Positions 1 to 11,152 are shown, counted from the first letter of the stretch. The stretch: DNA of 64,000 bases from Candidatus Heimdallarchaeota archaeon (GCA_016839945.1 JAEOTE010000007.1:85959-149958); one strand, 5' to 3'. The notes: generated from the letters alone by a model not told the origin. Made by a program: numbers and translations.

Positions 1-84
1 AATCATTAATAATGGTCTATTCTACATAATCAAAAATATTGTGGAAAAACTCTATTTATGAAATAAAGGAAAAGGTGTAGAGAA

Positions 85-2244
85 TTAATCGCATTTGCTA
101 TATCCACATATTCTACAAGTAAAGCAACCTTCAGCAAACTCCAACATTCCTCCACATTCAGGGCATGCAATTGTTCCATTTGCTCTTACTATCTGTTCAT
201 CGATGAGATATTGTTCTAAAACATGAGAAATCCCATCAGCACACGATAAAATTGTCTTCCCTTGGTAGAAATTGGGACTTGGACATCTAATTCCAGCGAG
301 ATGTTCCGCAATAGAATCTAACTTTACACCTGATCTAAGAGCTAAAGAGATTAACCTTCCTACTGCTTCGCTTTGACTCGTTATACAACCTCCACTCTTT
401 CCAACTTGAACAAAAACTTCACATACTCCTGTTTCATCTTTATTAACAGTAACATAGAGATTCCCACAACCTGAACGAATCTTATGAGTTCTACCTAGTG
501 TTACTTCTGGACGATCTCGAGGTTCTACTTTTTCTGTTGAAACTACTTCAACTTCATGTTTTTGTTCTGGTTTCTTTGTAGTAAGAACTTGGTATTTTCG
601 AGATCCATCTCTATAAACAGTTACTCCCTTACAGCCTTTTTTATATGCTAAAAGATATGCTTTTGCTATATCTTCTCTTGTTGCTGTTGATTCAAAATTG
701 ATGGTTTTTGAGGTTGCATTGTCTATGTGTCTTTGGAAGTTCGCTTGCATCTCAATATGATATTCTGGATTAATATCATGAGCTGTAACAAAAACGTCCT
801 TAATATCTGGAGGAATTTCATCTATCTCTTGAATTGAGTTGGTTGCAGATATTTTCACAATTAACTCTTCAGAATAGATTTTTCTATCCTTTATCATTTT
901 CTCAAATACAGGATTAACATCAAACAGTTTCTTTCCACCTAAAACATTGCGAGTAAAAGCTACTGCATAATAAGGTTCAATTCCACTGGAACATCCAGCT
1001 ATTAGTGATATTGTTCCTGTAGGTGCTATTGTTGTAACTGTTGCGTTTCTCATTGCTTCAAACATGCCCTTCAATCTGCTTTTTTCAAAATTTGGGAAGT
1101 TCCCTCTTTCTTTCCCAAGTTCTAATGATGCTTCTCTTGCAGTTATTTGGATAAAAGTCATTATTTTTTCTGAAATCTTAAGAGCTTCTTCTGAATCATA
1201 TCGAATACCTAATTTTACAAGAAGATCAGCAAAACCCATGATCCCTAAACCAATTTTCCTATTTGCTTTGGTCATCTGTTCGATTTCTGGGAGAATGTAA
1301 TTATTCTTATCAATAACATTATCAAGAAACCTAACACCATGAACAATCGTTTCTCCAAGTAAATCCCAATCAATTTCACCATTCTTAGTGTGGTTAGCAA
1401 GGTTAATAGAACCTAAATTACAGCTCTCATAGCCTAAAAGCGGCTGTTCACCACATGGATTTGTACTTTCTATTTCTCCAATTTGTGGTGTTGGATTATC
1501 TTTGTTTATTCGGTCAATAAATACAATCCCTGGTTCTCCATTTTTCCAAGCCATGTCCACTATTTTATTAAAAACTTCCTTGGCATTTAGTTTTCCAATT
1601 GGTTTCTTTGCTCTAGGATTGATTAAATCGTAATCTTCATTCTTCTCAACAGCTTTCATGAAGGATTCGGTTACTGCAACAGAGATGTTAAAATTAGTTA
1701 ATTTTGTTTGGTCTTCTTTACATGTGATAAACTCCATAACATCAGGGTGATCAACACGCAAGATTCCCATATTAGCACCTCTTCTCCTACCTCCTTGTTT
1801 GATAGTATTTGTAGCTGCATTAAACACTTCCATGAAACTAATTGGACCGCTAGCTATACCCCCTGTTGTTTTAACAACATCATTTTTTGGTCGAAGTTTA
1901 CTAAAAGAAAAACCTGTCCCACCTCCACTTTGATGAATTAGGGCAGCATCCTTTACTGCATTAAAAATTGAAGTCATATCATCCTTTATAGGAAGTACAA
2001 AGCATGCAGACAATTGACCTAGTTTTGTTCCAGCATTCATTAAAGTAGGTGAGTTTGGTAGAAATCTGAAAGTAGTCATTAATTCATAATATATTCTTCT
2101 TTCTTCTTCAGAATCACCAATAAAATTAGCAACTCTCCAGAATAATTCCTCTGGAGTTTCTAATAGTTTCTTATTTGCATCTCTGAGAAGATATCTTTTT
2201 TCTAAAACAGTTTGAGCATTTTTTGAGAGTTCGAGAACTGACAC
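85..2244 (-). CDS. nrdJ: Adenosylcobalamin-dependent (class II) ribonucleoside-diphosphate reductase
   Basis: 719 aa; RNR motifs LPNSPTLMNAG, NPCGEQPLLGYESCNLGSINL, TIAPTGTISLIAGCSSGIEP; C-terminal zinc-finger CPECGG..CRICG. Confidence 0.95.
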   Translation of the reverse strand: MSVLELSKNAQTVLEKRYLLRDANKKLLETPEELFWRVANFIGDSEEERRIYYELMTTFRFLPNSPTLMNAGTKLGQLSACFVLPIKDDMTSIFNAVKDAALIHQSGGGTGFSFSKLRPKNDVVKTTGGIASGPISFMEVFNAATNTIKQGGRRRGANMGILRVDHPDVMEFITCKEDQTKLTNFNISVAVTESFMKAVEKNEDYDLINPRAKKPIGKLNAKEVFNKIVDMAWKNGEPGIVFIDRINKDNPTPQIGEIESTNPCGEQPLLGYESCNLGSINLANHTKNGEIDWDLLGETIVHGVRFLDNVIDKNNYILPEIEQMTKANRKIGLGIMGFADLLVKLGIRYDSEEALKISEKIMTFIQITAREASLELGKERGNFPNFEKSRLKGMFEAMRNATVTTIAPTGTISLIAGCSSGIEPYYAVAFTRNVLGGKKLFDVNPVFEKMIKDRKIYSEELIVKISATNSIQEIDEIPPDIKDVFVTAHDINPEYHIEMQANFQRHIDNATSKTINFESTATREDIAKAYLLAYKKGCKGVTVYRDGSRKYQVLTTKKPEQKHEVEVVSTEKVEPRDRPEVTLGRTHKIRSGCGNLYVTVNKDETGVCEVFVQVGKSGGCITSQSEAVGRLISLALRSGVKLDSIAEHLAGIRCPSPNFYQGKTILSCADGISHVLEQYLIDEQIVRANGTIACPECGGMLEFAEGCFTCRICGYSKCD

Positions 2245-2588
2245 TTATATCCCTTATTTATTTAATCTTGAAATTTGTTATTAAACCCCGAAGAATTCTT
2301 CAACTATGAATAGTAAACTTAAGACACAGTTGAGAAACGCTTTCCTCAGATACCTTGTGTTGACAAAAATGAGAGATATTTAAGGTTTTATAACACTAGT
2401 ATTTTCAAGCTTTAAGCGCTTAAAATAAATCTTAATTCCGACATAATTCCTAACTTCTTTTGAGTATTTATAAATTATTCAAAAATAATATGGCTTAAAT
2501 TTATGCCTTACATATGACTTTTTTTCAAAAAAATCGATATAGAATTTCCGATAAACTTTAATTTAGGAGTAACATTATACAAACATAC

Positions 2589-3446
2589 ATGAAATTCAAA
2601 ATGAATCGAAGAGCTGTATCTCCAGTTGTGGCAATTATCTTAATGTTCATTCTTATAATAGCTGCTATAGGCATTTCACTTGTTTATATGCTGCCTAGTA
2701 TAAGCAGTTTCAAGGATAAAAGCTACAATAATAGCAATAATTTATACTTTCTAGCTCTTGATTCAAGCATTCAAGAGTTGATTAACAATCCACCACCTAT
2801 TAGTAAAGAATTCATATTCTTCCATGAACAAGGAGAACTATATTATGATGAGAGTTGGTTGGTATTGTTTTTAATGCATGAGATATCAGGGACTCGTACT
2901 CACCTTGTGATGCAAGATAACATTACACGTCTTATACATCGAAGCACCTCTATCGCAGATTATGAAAGTGGAGAACATAGATATCTGATAGGTCCTCAAG
3001 ATCAAGATTACGTATTTATTAATGGGAGCAGTACAGTTTATAATGAAATCGCAGTTCTCAATACTTCGAGAACCATATATGAAGCATCTTTTCTTGATCT
3101 TGCACTGTACTATAGATACGTTTTAGCAGTTGATTATGAGACAGCTGGATTAACAGAAATATACAACATGGACATAATACATATTGATTTGGAATTAAAT
3201 GAATCAGCTTTTTACAACCCAACTAGAAAACAACTGTCATTACAACTTACATACGAAGGAACAGAAAAAGAGGATTTAGGAACAATAGATTTCTTAACAG
3301 ACATCTATTCTGATATACGCATAGCTAACCAATTTAATCATATAAACTATGAGAATCCATTGTATTTCCCTGTTAACACTAATTATATATCTCATCAAAT
3401 CAAGATTAATATGATAAGTTTAAAAATTCAAATTTCAATATTCTAA
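2589..3446 (+). CDS. Archaeal type IV pilin-like protein with class III signal peptide
   Basis: N-terminus MNRRAVSPVVAIILMFILIIAAIGIS: typical archaeal pilin H-domain; next to secretion ATPase. Confidence 0.8.
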   Translation: MKFKMNRRAVSPVVAIILMFILIIAAIGISLVYMLPSISSFKDKSYNNSNNLYFLALDSSIQELINNPPPISKEFIFFHEQGELYYDESWLVLFLMHEISGTRTHLVMQDNITRLIHRSTSIADYESGEHRYLIGPQDQDYVFINGSSTVYNEIAVLNTSRTIYEASFLDLALYYRYVLAVDYETAGLTEIYNMDIIHIDLELNESAFYNPTRKQLSLQLTYEGTEKEDLGTIDFLTDIYSDIRIANQFNHINYENPLYFPVNTNYISHQIKINMISLKIQISIF

Positions 3447-3457
3447 GGAGTATAATA

Positions 3458-3919
3458 ATGCCAAGCGAGTATTTAATGTACATGGCCATCTTGTTGGTCG
3501 GAACCCTTGCGATAGGGGCAATTTCAGTTACAATGATTGCTATTAATGGTACAATGGAAGATAGAGCAATTGAAACGAATTTGGAGAATATATCGCAGAA
3601 TCTAGCGGAAATAATTCATGATCTGAAATCTTTCTGTGAGAACCAGATTCAACAAGGAGCTACGAGCTTTACGCATAGTGTGATGTTATCTTTACCAGAT
3701 GAGGTTCATGAAGAATCATACATAATTAAAGTTTCCTCAGATGGTATTAACTATTATTTAGACGCAAGTTTAGTGGAAAATCCTGAATTATCAGTTTCAA
3801 TTAATTTACTTATTCCTGTAGATTCCATCACTATATCAGGTTCTATAGAAAGTTCGGATCCTTCACCAAAAGTAAGCTACACCTTTGATGGAGAAAACAG
3901 TAATATTGTTCTGGAATAG
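3458..3919 (+). CDS. Pilin-like protein
   Basis: Short N-terminus followed by hydrophobic helix (YLMYMAILLVGTLAIGAISVTMIAI); operonic with upstream pilin, 11 nt gap. Confidence 0.6.
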   Translation: MPSEYLMYMAILLVGTLAIGAISVTMIAINGTMEDRAIETNLENISQNLAEIIHDLKSFCENQIQQGATSFTHSVMLSLPDEVHEESYIIKVSSDGINYYLDASLVENPELSVSINLLIPVDSITISGSIESSDPSPKVSYTFDGENSNIVLE

Positions 3920-4036
3920 TTTTTTTATTAAAAATCACTAAATTCACGCTATTTCTTTTCATTTTTCTTCTAAAAAAACAAAAACATAGCTAATATGAAA
4001 AATAACTTTAAAAAGACTAGTTCATAATAATAATTC

Positions 4037-5572
4037 ATGCAAGAAGAAACTGGAGAAGCTTTTACTGATACAGCAGCTGTTCCAATACTTGAGGAAACAT
4101 ATCCTGTAAGTCCTCCGTTTTCTTATGTGTTAATTCAAACGGACCCTGTTTCTAAGCGAACTCAATATATGGTTGTGGAAATTCCACTAGATTCAAAGGA
4201 GCAGGCGATTTACAATAAGATTTTCTCTATAATGGTTGATGAATTGGATGTAGATCTAAGTGTTCTGAAATCATCTGAAAAAGCTGAAGAATTCCTTAAG
4301 AAAAAGATTGTTGATATCATTAAAAGATATAGAATTTCTCTCAATGAATCTCAATTTGAAAAAATCATGTACTACTTAACACGAGATTTAATTGGTTACG
4401 GAAAGATTCAACCTTTTATGCTTGATCCAAATATAGAAGATATCTCAAACGATGGAATAGGGATTCCAATTTACGTATGGCATCGTAAATATGAATCTAT
4501 ATCAACAAACATCTCATTTGATAGTGCAGAAGATTTGGATAGTTTTATCATTAAACTTGCCCAAAGAGCTAATAGGCATATTAGTATTGCAAATCCGCTC
4601 TTGGATGCATCACTACCAGATGGAAGCAGAATCCAACTTACATACGGTAAAGAAGTTACTCAACGTGGTTCAACTTTCACTGTAAGAAAATTCAAAGCAG
4701 ATCCTTTTACAATTACAGATTTAATTCTATACAACACAATAGATTTGGATATTGCAGCTTTCTATTGGTTTACAATGGAACATAATGTTAGTTCCCTAAT
4801 AGCAGGTGGTACTGCAGCTGGAAAAACCACTCTCTTAAATACAATTGCTATGATGATTAAACCTGATCTTAAAGTTGTAACAATTGAAGATACGGCAGAG
4901 CTTAATCTAGCACATGAGAATTGGATTCCAAGCGTTGTTCGATCAGGATTTGGTGAAACAACAGAAACAGGCTATAGAAGAGGACAAATCTCAATGTATG
5001 AATTGTTAAGAGCTGCAATGAGACAACGCCCTGACTATATTATTGTGGGTGAAATTAGAGGAGACGAAGCATATGCAATGTTTCAAGCAATGAGTACAGG
5101 TCACAGAGGTTTAGGAACTATTCACGGTGATTCTGTTGAAGGAGTAATTCACAGGTTAGAAAGTAAACCAATGAACATACCTCGTTCAATGATGAAATCA
5201 TTAGATCTCATTCATGTTATTCGAAAGGTTCGACTACAATCCAAATTCGCTCGTAGAACTCAATCTGTTACTGAGTTGATAGGTTTAGATCCTGTTACTG
5301 AAGAAATCTTAACAAACAAGCTTTACCAATGGAATCCAAAAGATGATACATTCATCTATTTTGGAAGAAGCTATGTTCTTGAAAAAATAATGGAAAACAC
5401 AGGAACAGAGGAACAAGAAATCTTTGATGAACTTGAAAGGAGAAAAACCATTCTTCGATGGATGGTAAAGAAGAGAATTAGATACTTCGAAGATGTTGCT
5501 TCTGTTATTCAAGAATACAATTCAGATCCTGATAGAGCACTAGAAAAGGCAAGGAAAGGATTAAAGGCTTAA
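4037..5572 (+). CDS. Type II/IV secretion system ATPase (archaeal type IV pilus assembly ATPase)
   Basis: Walker A GGTAAGKTTLL, VVTIEDTAEL, RQRPDYIIVGEIRGDEAYAMFQAMSTGHRGLGTIHGDS. Confidence 0.95.
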   Translation: MQEETGEAFTDTAAVPILEETYPVSPPFSYVLIQTDPVSKRTQYMVVEIPLDSKEQAIYNKIFSIMVDELDVDLSVLKSSEKAEEFLKKKIVDIIKRYRISLNESQFEKIMYYLTRDLIGYGKIQPFMLDPNIEDISNDGIGIPIYVWHRKYESISTNISFDSAEDLDSFIIKLAQRANRHISIANPLLDASLPDGSRIQLTYGKEVTQRGSTFTVRKFKADPFTITDLILYNTIDLDIAAFYWFTMEHNVSSLIAGGTAAGKTTLLNTIAMMIKPDLKVVTIEDTAELNLAHENWIPSVVRSGFGETTETGYRRGQISMYELLRAAMRQRPDYIIVGEIRGDEAYAMFQAMSTGHRGLGTIHGDSVEGVIHRLESKPMNIPRSMMKSLDLIHVIRKVRLQSKFARRTQSVTELIGLDPVTEEILTNKLYQWNPKDDTFIYFGRSYVLEKIMENTGTEEQEIFDELERRKTILRWMVKKRIRYFEDVASVIQEYNSDPDRALEKARKGLKA

Positions 5573-5686
5573 ACTAAAACACTCATTCTGGAGGGAGTAA
5601 AGAGATTTTTTTCTCATCAATAATAAGTTAAATAATCGAATTTATATAATGTAATGGCAAATTATTCTTGATATTGAAAAAGTATT

Positions 5687-6319
5687 GTGATACATATGAA
5701 TCCTGATGAAAATGATGATAAGAAAAAGAAGAAAAAACAACCTGATGATTCTTATCCGTTTGATTTCTTCAGCTCTTGGGAAGATTTCAATATAGAGGAA
5801 GCTATGGAGAGATTTTTACCATATTTCAGAGGTTCATCTTTTGGGAAAATGATAGATGAAATGCTAAAGAATTTTATGAAAAACTTAGAAGGAATAGATT
5901 CTGCTGATTTTGAGGATATAACCAAAAATCCGTTTGTTTATGGATTTAAATTCGGAATGGGTCCAGATGGAAAACCACAAATTGACCAGTTTGGAAATGT
6001 AAAATCTAAAACCTATGGTGATATCGAAGCATCTGATGTAAGAGAACCGTTGATTGATGTTTTTAAGGAAAGTGATAAAGTTAGAGTTATTGCAGAGGTT
6101 CCTGGTGTTAACAGGGGAGATATTAAGTTAACAGGCACAGAAAGAACACTAACAATAAAAGCTCATTCGCAAGAAAGAAAGTACGAAAAGTCGGTTAGCC
6201 TTCCAGTTGCAGTAGACATTCAAACTGCAAAAGCTAAGTACAAAAACGGCGTTCTTGAAGTCATAATTGATAGAAAAGAGAAAGAAAAAGAAGAAGATTT
6301 CAAAATAAGTGTTAATTAA
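5687..6319 (+). CDS. Hsp20/alpha-crystallin family small heat shock protein
   Basis: C-terminal ACD pattern DKVRVIAEVPGVNRGDIKLTGTERTLTIKA...YKNGVLEVIIDRK. Confidence 0.85.
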   Translation: MIHMNPDENDDKKKKKKQPDDSYPFDFFSSWEDFNIEEAMERFLPYFRGSSFGKMIDEMLKNFMKNLEGIDSADFEDITKNPFVYGFKFGMGPDGKPQIDQFGNVKSKTYGDIEASDVREPLIDVFKESDKVRVIAEVPGVNRGDIKLTGTERTLTIKAHSQERKYEKSVSLPVAVDIQTAKAKYKNGVLEVIIDRKEKEKEEDFKISVN

Positions 6320-6323
6320 GAAA

Positions 6324-7010
6324 TTATACTTCAAGCCAAAGATATATGTTATGAGGGAGAGTAGCATATACGGTTTGTCCACCAACTAAATCTAGTAAGT
6401 ATCTTCCGTCACCTAGATTACTAACTGGAGTGCTTGGAATAACAGTAACAATTCCATCACTAATCATTGTTTGAATACCGTTTTGGATTTTGTATAAATA
6501 AACATAGTTAGAGGTTCCAGCTATATTGGATATCTCCATATAATAAGCTGTATCAAAAGAATAAACACCGTCATAATATAAATCAGGACTATTTATATGA
6601 ATAGAAATGTTGAATGAGCAGTAGATATATGTGGGATTAACCAGTGTGCTTGTGTTTCCAACCAATAAACTGTCCGTTACATAAGATAGTATTGCAGGCA
6701 GATTATGGTCATCTAAGTATGCTTCGACATGATTTATATTTGTTTGAATGAAGGTTTGAATGTCATTAGCAGAATCACCCATAGAATATTTTGACAAAGA
6801 TATCTCAACCATTTCTTGTAGATTAGATATTGAATTATCAAGATAATTTAACAGTTGCTCCTGGTTGGGAGCTGGATCAATAAATGGACTTTGAGTAATT
6901 CTATATACAGTAGTAGATATTAAGATTAAATAGATTAAGATCACAATTGCTAAGAGGAGGAAGACTTGTCCCTTTTTGTCTTTAAACATCGTTGCTTTCA
7001 TTTTAAACAC
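6324..7010 (-). CDS. Pilin-like membrane-anchored protein
   Basis: N-terminal KKGQVFLLLAIVILIYLILIST; overlaps next pilin-like gene; pilus locus. Confidence 0.55.
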   Translation of the reverse strand: MFKMKATMFKDKKGQVFLLLAIVILIYLILISTTVYRITQSPFIDPAPNQEQLLNYLDNSISNLQEMVEISLSKYSMGDSANDIQTFIQTNINHVEAYLDDHNLPAILSYVTDSLLVGNTSTLVNPTYIYCSFNISIHINSPDLYYDGVYSFDTAYYMEISNIAGTSNYVYLYKIQNGIQTMISDGIVTVIPSTPVSNLGDGRYLLDLVGGQTVYATLPHNIYLWLEV

Positions 7011-7470
7011 CTTTTAGCCAAACATGAAGATGAATGATACAAGGATCATATTCACCCATGATTTCTGTAATCATGTAATCTATACCAATAGCTTCATTTG
7101 ATAAACTTAGATGTTGATTAATCCAACTACTAGTCATAATTTCAGAAGAAGTAACGTTCTGGCAGTGTAATCTAAACTCCCCATTATCTGGAAGAGCACC
7201 ATATAACGCTTGCTGAATAATTGCTTTTTGATTATTAATGTCTATCAAAGAATCTATTTTCAACGCATAAATAAACTCATCAAGAACACCATTATTGTCT
7301 AATGCTTTTATGGTACTGTAGATGTTTTCATGGAAATTCGTCTCGCTAGTTGGTTGTGTAGCTATTTGTACTTCATAGAGAGCTGTGACCATGATTATCA
7401 TAACAGAAACAGCAATGAAAGCTTCTATTATGAAAAGTTGTCCTTTTTTATTTCTAAATAATGCTTTCAT
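7003..7470 (-). CDS. Pilin-like membrane-anchored protein
   Basis: N-terminal NKKGQLFIIEAFIAVSVMIIMVTALYEVQ; pilus locus. Confidence 0.6.
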   Translation of the reverse strand: MKALFRNKKGQLFIIEAFIAVSVMIIMVTALYEVQIATQPTSETNFHENIYSTIKALDNNGVLDEFIYALKIDSLIDINNQKAIIQQALYGALPDNGEFRLHCQNVTSSEIMTSSWINQHLSLSNEAIGIDYMITEIMGEYDPCIIHLHVWLKGV

Positions 7471-7474
7471 TATA

Positions 7475-8632
7475 TCACCAATACCATATTTGACATTTTA
7501 TCAATACATTGCGTAAGAACAAAACTTGTGTTTCAGATATATATCCTTGATTATCAAGATCTGCTGAAGTTCCATAAATCCCACCATTCTTAGAAGAAAG
7601 GAACATTGGGATACCCATAAATCCTCGTCTATGTGTAGTTGTTTCTCTTTCATGTACTAAAATTAATGCTAATCCTTTTGAAGGAATGGGAATGGCCTCA
7701 CGGAGATAAACGTTTCCTTCGTCATTCCCAGTTTTTAACATATCAAATTTATAATAAGAGACATCAATATTCTTAGATGGAAAGAGAGCGAATACAGCAG
7801 CCTCATCACTTAAAGTAGTTCTAAATAAGCTTACATCAATGGAACTATGTAAAGTAACAGTGTTTTCTCTAACAAAGGGATTTAACTCAAAATCTGCTTC
7901 TCCATAATTGATTCCATCTGAGCTTTCAAGGTTTAATGTTGTATAATCCTGATATATTTCTCCTACTTGAGCAAATGCTGCTATACTGTAGAAATTTGTT
8001 ACATTAACCTCAAAAGTGGATTTGAAACTAATAGTATCTGAAATAACTTTGGTTGTTGTGTAGTTTGTATAAACTTCATTATTTCCATTTACTACAAAAA
8101 CCCACACATCAGCATTTTCAAAAGGTGTTTGATGATCTGTAACCTTTCCAGAAATAGTTATATCATCAAAAGCAACTCCCCAATCATCTATTACGATGCT
8201 TATCGGAGAATAAACTCCAATTGCAAAATCTCTCGTAAGCCCATATGATGCCTTTACACCAATATAATTGATATACCAATAATCCGAAATCCCACTTGAT
8301 AGACGGTTGATTTTTGTAAAATCAAGTGTTTCTTTATAATCCAGTAATCCTAAACGAAAATCTGTAAGAGAACTAGTTCCTATGTAACCCCAATTAGAAG
8401 GATTTCCAGTTGAAAGAAAGATATTATTGTATAATTTGTTTAGTTCTTGTTCTTGAGAATATGTTTCCAATTGAACCATTGAAGGGATTAATAGATTTGA
8501 TAAAACGATAATAACTTGACTGAAAGCAATTACAAAGATGAGTAATGCTAGAGCAAAATCTACTCCTCTTATTTGAGCTCTCTTGTTTTTCTTCAATGAC
8601 AATTTTCTATTCCCCTTTCTCTTCAACTTCAT
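7475..8632 (-). CDS. Pilin-like protein with large extracytoplasmic domain
   Basis: Basic N-terminus then RAQIRGVDFALALLIFVIAFSQVIIVLSNLL; adjacent to T2SSF genes. Confidence 0.6.
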   Translation of the reverse strand: MKLKRKGNRKLSLKKNKRAQIRGVDFALALLIFVIAFSQVIIVLSNLLIPSMVQLETYSQEQELNKLYNNIFLSTGNPSNWGYIGTSSLTDFRLGLLDYKETLDFTKINRLSSGISDYWYINYIGVKASYGLTRDFAIGVYSPISIVIDDWGVAFDDITISGKVTDHQTPFENADVWVFVVNGNNEVYTNYTTTKVISDTISFKSTFEVNVTNFYSIAAFAQVGEIYQDYTTLNLESSDGINYGEADFELNPFVRENTVTLHSSIDVSLFRTTLSDEAAVFALFPSKNIDVSYYKFDMLKTGNDEGNVYLREAIPIPSKGLALILVHERETTTHRRGFMGIPMFLSSKNGGIYGTSADLDNQGYISETQVLFLRNVLIKCQIWYW

Positions 8633-9047
8633 CTCCCAATATTCTCTCTTCCAAGAGAGATTTGATCTCAGCTAAAGTAGCTTCTAATTCAACAAGTTCC
8701 ATACCTTTTTCTAGTAAGTTAGAAGCTCGTTCTTGCATTTCATCAGCTTTCTTAATCCTGTCGGACACTAAATTCTCTACTTGTCCTTTCAATTCTGCTA
8801 AATCTTGCTTTGAACCCATAGCATCTTCTATTTTCTCAATTCGGTCTTCTATTGGACCAAGGTCAACTGAAACAGAACCAACAACACCTTCAGCATCAGG
8901 ATCAGAAGAAGGAACAACTCCTTTTTCCAATGTTCCCATAATTCTAACTACATTAAAACTTACTTGATTCAGAATGCGTTTTAGTTCTTCAACTTCATCC
9001 TTTAGAGTCTTAAGGTCGTCTTCAATTTTCCCCATATTTTTCACCAT
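8607..9047 (-). CDS. Coiled-coil protein of the pilus cluster
   Basis: Heptad-rich KIEDDLKTLKDEVEELKRIL...; 26-nt overlap with the downstream pilin-like gene. Confidence 0.6.
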   Translation of the reverse strand: MVKNMGKIEDDLKTLKDEVEELKRILNQVSFNVVRIMGTLEKGVVPSSDPDAEGVVGSVSVDLGPIEDRIEKIEDAMGSKQDLAELKGQVENLVSDRIKKADEMQERASNLLEKGMELVELEATLAEIKSLLEERILGDEVEEKGE

Positions 9048-9055
9048 TATGAATG

Positions 9056-10027
9056 TTATATCGTTATATTGAATAGAGGACTGTCTGGTTGAATCAAAAT
9101 CTTAAAAGCAAACCATCCGATAAACATGAGCACTACAGAGTGCATAAGACCTGCTTTAATTGACATCTTAGACATTTTTCCTGCCACCAATCCAGAAAAG
9201 AATCCTTGAATTGCCAACATGTGCAAGAAGATAATCTCCAATGTATCAAGATTAATATCTAAAAGGAACATTCCTGCAGTTTGTTCTGGACCAATATTAG
9301 CTGAACCAAACGGTATAAAGAAAGTTTGGAACAATACAACAACGACTAGAATGAATATAAGAAAGGATGCGTAAACAATCCAGACATAAGGTTTCATAGC
9401 ACCTTCTCTTTCTTTCTTTAAATCAAGAAGTGTTTGAACATGTTTTTCAGTAGCTTCAAAAATATCTTCTAAATTACCTCCAGATCTCTCAGCTTCTAGT
9501 ATTAGTAAAGCAGCTCTTTGTGCTAAGGGAGTATCGATTGATTCTTGAAAATCTTCCATTGCTTTATTGAAAGGGATACCCCAGGATACCTTGCTGGACA
9601 TCTTTCTCAATTCAGGAGTTAAAGGACCATAATGTCTCTTAGCAGATTCTTGAATAGCTCTTGGCAAACTCATACCAGTTCTCTGAGCACTGCTGATTTC
9701 CCTTAGTAAAAAAGGTAGATTTTCATCAATTCTTCCTTGTCTCCTTTCTTCTCGGTAAATTATAAGAAATGTAGGAACTCCAACCATAACAATAATAGCG
9801 AGAATTATGAAATCGTTAATATCCAAGAAATTAATGAAATCGTTTGTTACAATTTTCTCGCCTGTTACTGGATCCAGTGTAAATTCGTATGCTATAACAT
9901 CTATAATACCTAGAACGACTAAAATTAAAGCTGAAACAGCTGCAATTATCCAATAAATTGTATCTTGAGTTATCTGAAATTCTCTTACTTTTACTTCTAC
10001 TTCATCACTTATTGCCATTTTTTTCAC
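9056..10027 (-). CDS. Type II secretion system F (TadC-like) membrane platform protein
   Basis: LPFLLREISSAQRTGMSLPRAIQESAKRHYGPLTPELRKMSSKVSWGIPFNKAM; TM helices. Confidence 0.85.
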   Translation of the reverse strand: MKKMAISDEVEVKVREFQITQDTIYWIIAAVSALILVVLGIIDVIAYEFTLDPVTGEKIVTNDFINFLDINDFIILAIIVMVGVPTFLIIYREERRQGRIDENLPFLLREISSAQRTGMSLPRAIQESAKRHYGPLTPELRKMSSKVSWGIPFNKAMEDFQESIDTPLAQRAALLILEAERSGGNLEDIFEATEKHVQTLLDLKKEREGAMKPYVWIVYASFLIFILVVVVLFQTFFIPFGSANIGPEQTAGMFLLDINLDTLEIIFLHMLAIQGFFSGLVAGKMSKMSIKAGLMHSVVLMFIGWFAFKILIQPDSPLFNITI

Positions 10028-10894
10028 CTACAACTCCGGTTGTTGAGCGTCTATCAACACTATGATACCCAGCTCTGCTACTGGAATAATTACATATACA
10101 AGAACTGCCATGAGGAGTGTGGAATTTCCTCCTGAACCACCCAACATTGACATCATAGCTAAAATAACTATGAAGAATATTGGAGCAACTACACCAATAA
10201 CCATAAACAATTCTGCCATTACTCCTAGTGAGTCAATAAAATTCTTTTCACTTTGAACCTTATCAGTCATCAAAGTTTCAGTTGAAACTTCAAGATAACG
10301 TTGTAATTCTCCTCCAGAAGTAAACGTTCCAACAATTCCTTCAAGGAAACTTGAATACTTTGGAGAGGGAGATCTTAATGATGCTTCACCTAAAGCATGA
10401 ACAATATCATAACCAAAAACAGAGATATCTCTAGAGATCTTTTTGGCATCTTTAACAATCGCTACTCCTATTGTTTCTTGAGTTAGAGCCCTAAATATCC
10501 TATCTGGTGTTACGCCTGCAGATGCCATAGCTGTCATATAACTAGCAGCTGTTGGAAGGGCTGCTTCAAGTTTTCTTTTTCTTTCTCCAACTAAGTAACT
10601 TGGATATATCCAAGTATATACTATCATGCCTATTAAAACTAACACTGGAAGAAGTATTACTAAGATTATAGAAAGTTGTTCTTTAACTACTATTTTAATC
10701 GCGATTAGGAAAACTAAAGATACTAAAGAAAGTATAGTTGCCCAGAAAATTCTTACGCTTAAATACATTCGAACACTTTGATCAATTCCAGCTTTTCTCA
10801 AAGTTAGTTTAAGTCCTTCAAATTCTGCTAGATGAGGTTCTATTATTCTTCCGATATAAGAATAAGCTATTGATTCAATTATTCTTGAACTCAT
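10028..10894 (-). CDS. Type II secretion system F (TadB-like) membrane platform protein
   Basis: LEAALPTAASYMTAMASAGVTPDRIFRAL...; TM helices; abuts the second T2SSF gene. Confidence 0.85.
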   Translation of the reverse strand: MSSRIIESIAYSYIGRIIEPHLAEFEGLKLTLRKAGIDQSVRMYLSVRIFWATILSLVSLVFLIAIKIVVKEQLSIILVILLPVLVLIGMIVYTWIYPSYLVGERKRKLEAALPTAASYMTAMASAGVTPDRIFRALTQETIGVAIVKDAKKISRDISVFGYDIVHALGEASLRSPSPKYSSFLEGIVGTFTSGGELQRYLEVSTETLMTDKVQSEKNFIDSLGVMAELFMVIGVVAPIFFIVILAMMSMLGGSGGNSTLLMAVLVYVIIPVAELGIIVLIDAQQPEL

Positions 10895-11152
10895 TATTTT
10901 ATCCTCTGTTTTTGAATATGTAAATATATCTACAAAAGTATATTGTAGAATGACTATTTAACATTTGCTCGTAGTTAATAAAAGGTTGTATGAATTAAGA
11001 AAGTTATTCTAGATGCAAGAAGTTTTTTTCCAATTTCTTTAATTATCCTATTCGCAAAAGAGAGCCTTAGGATTGAAAAAACAAAAGAATTGTTATTTTT
11101 TTGTTGAATCTATCGCCAAGTATAAAAATGATTATTAGTTAATTCCTTTTGT

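Noticed and set aside
8545-8967. Plus-strand 140-aa Ser-rich ORF
   Set aside because: Antisense to the pilus coiled-coil gene, which has credible composition and operon context
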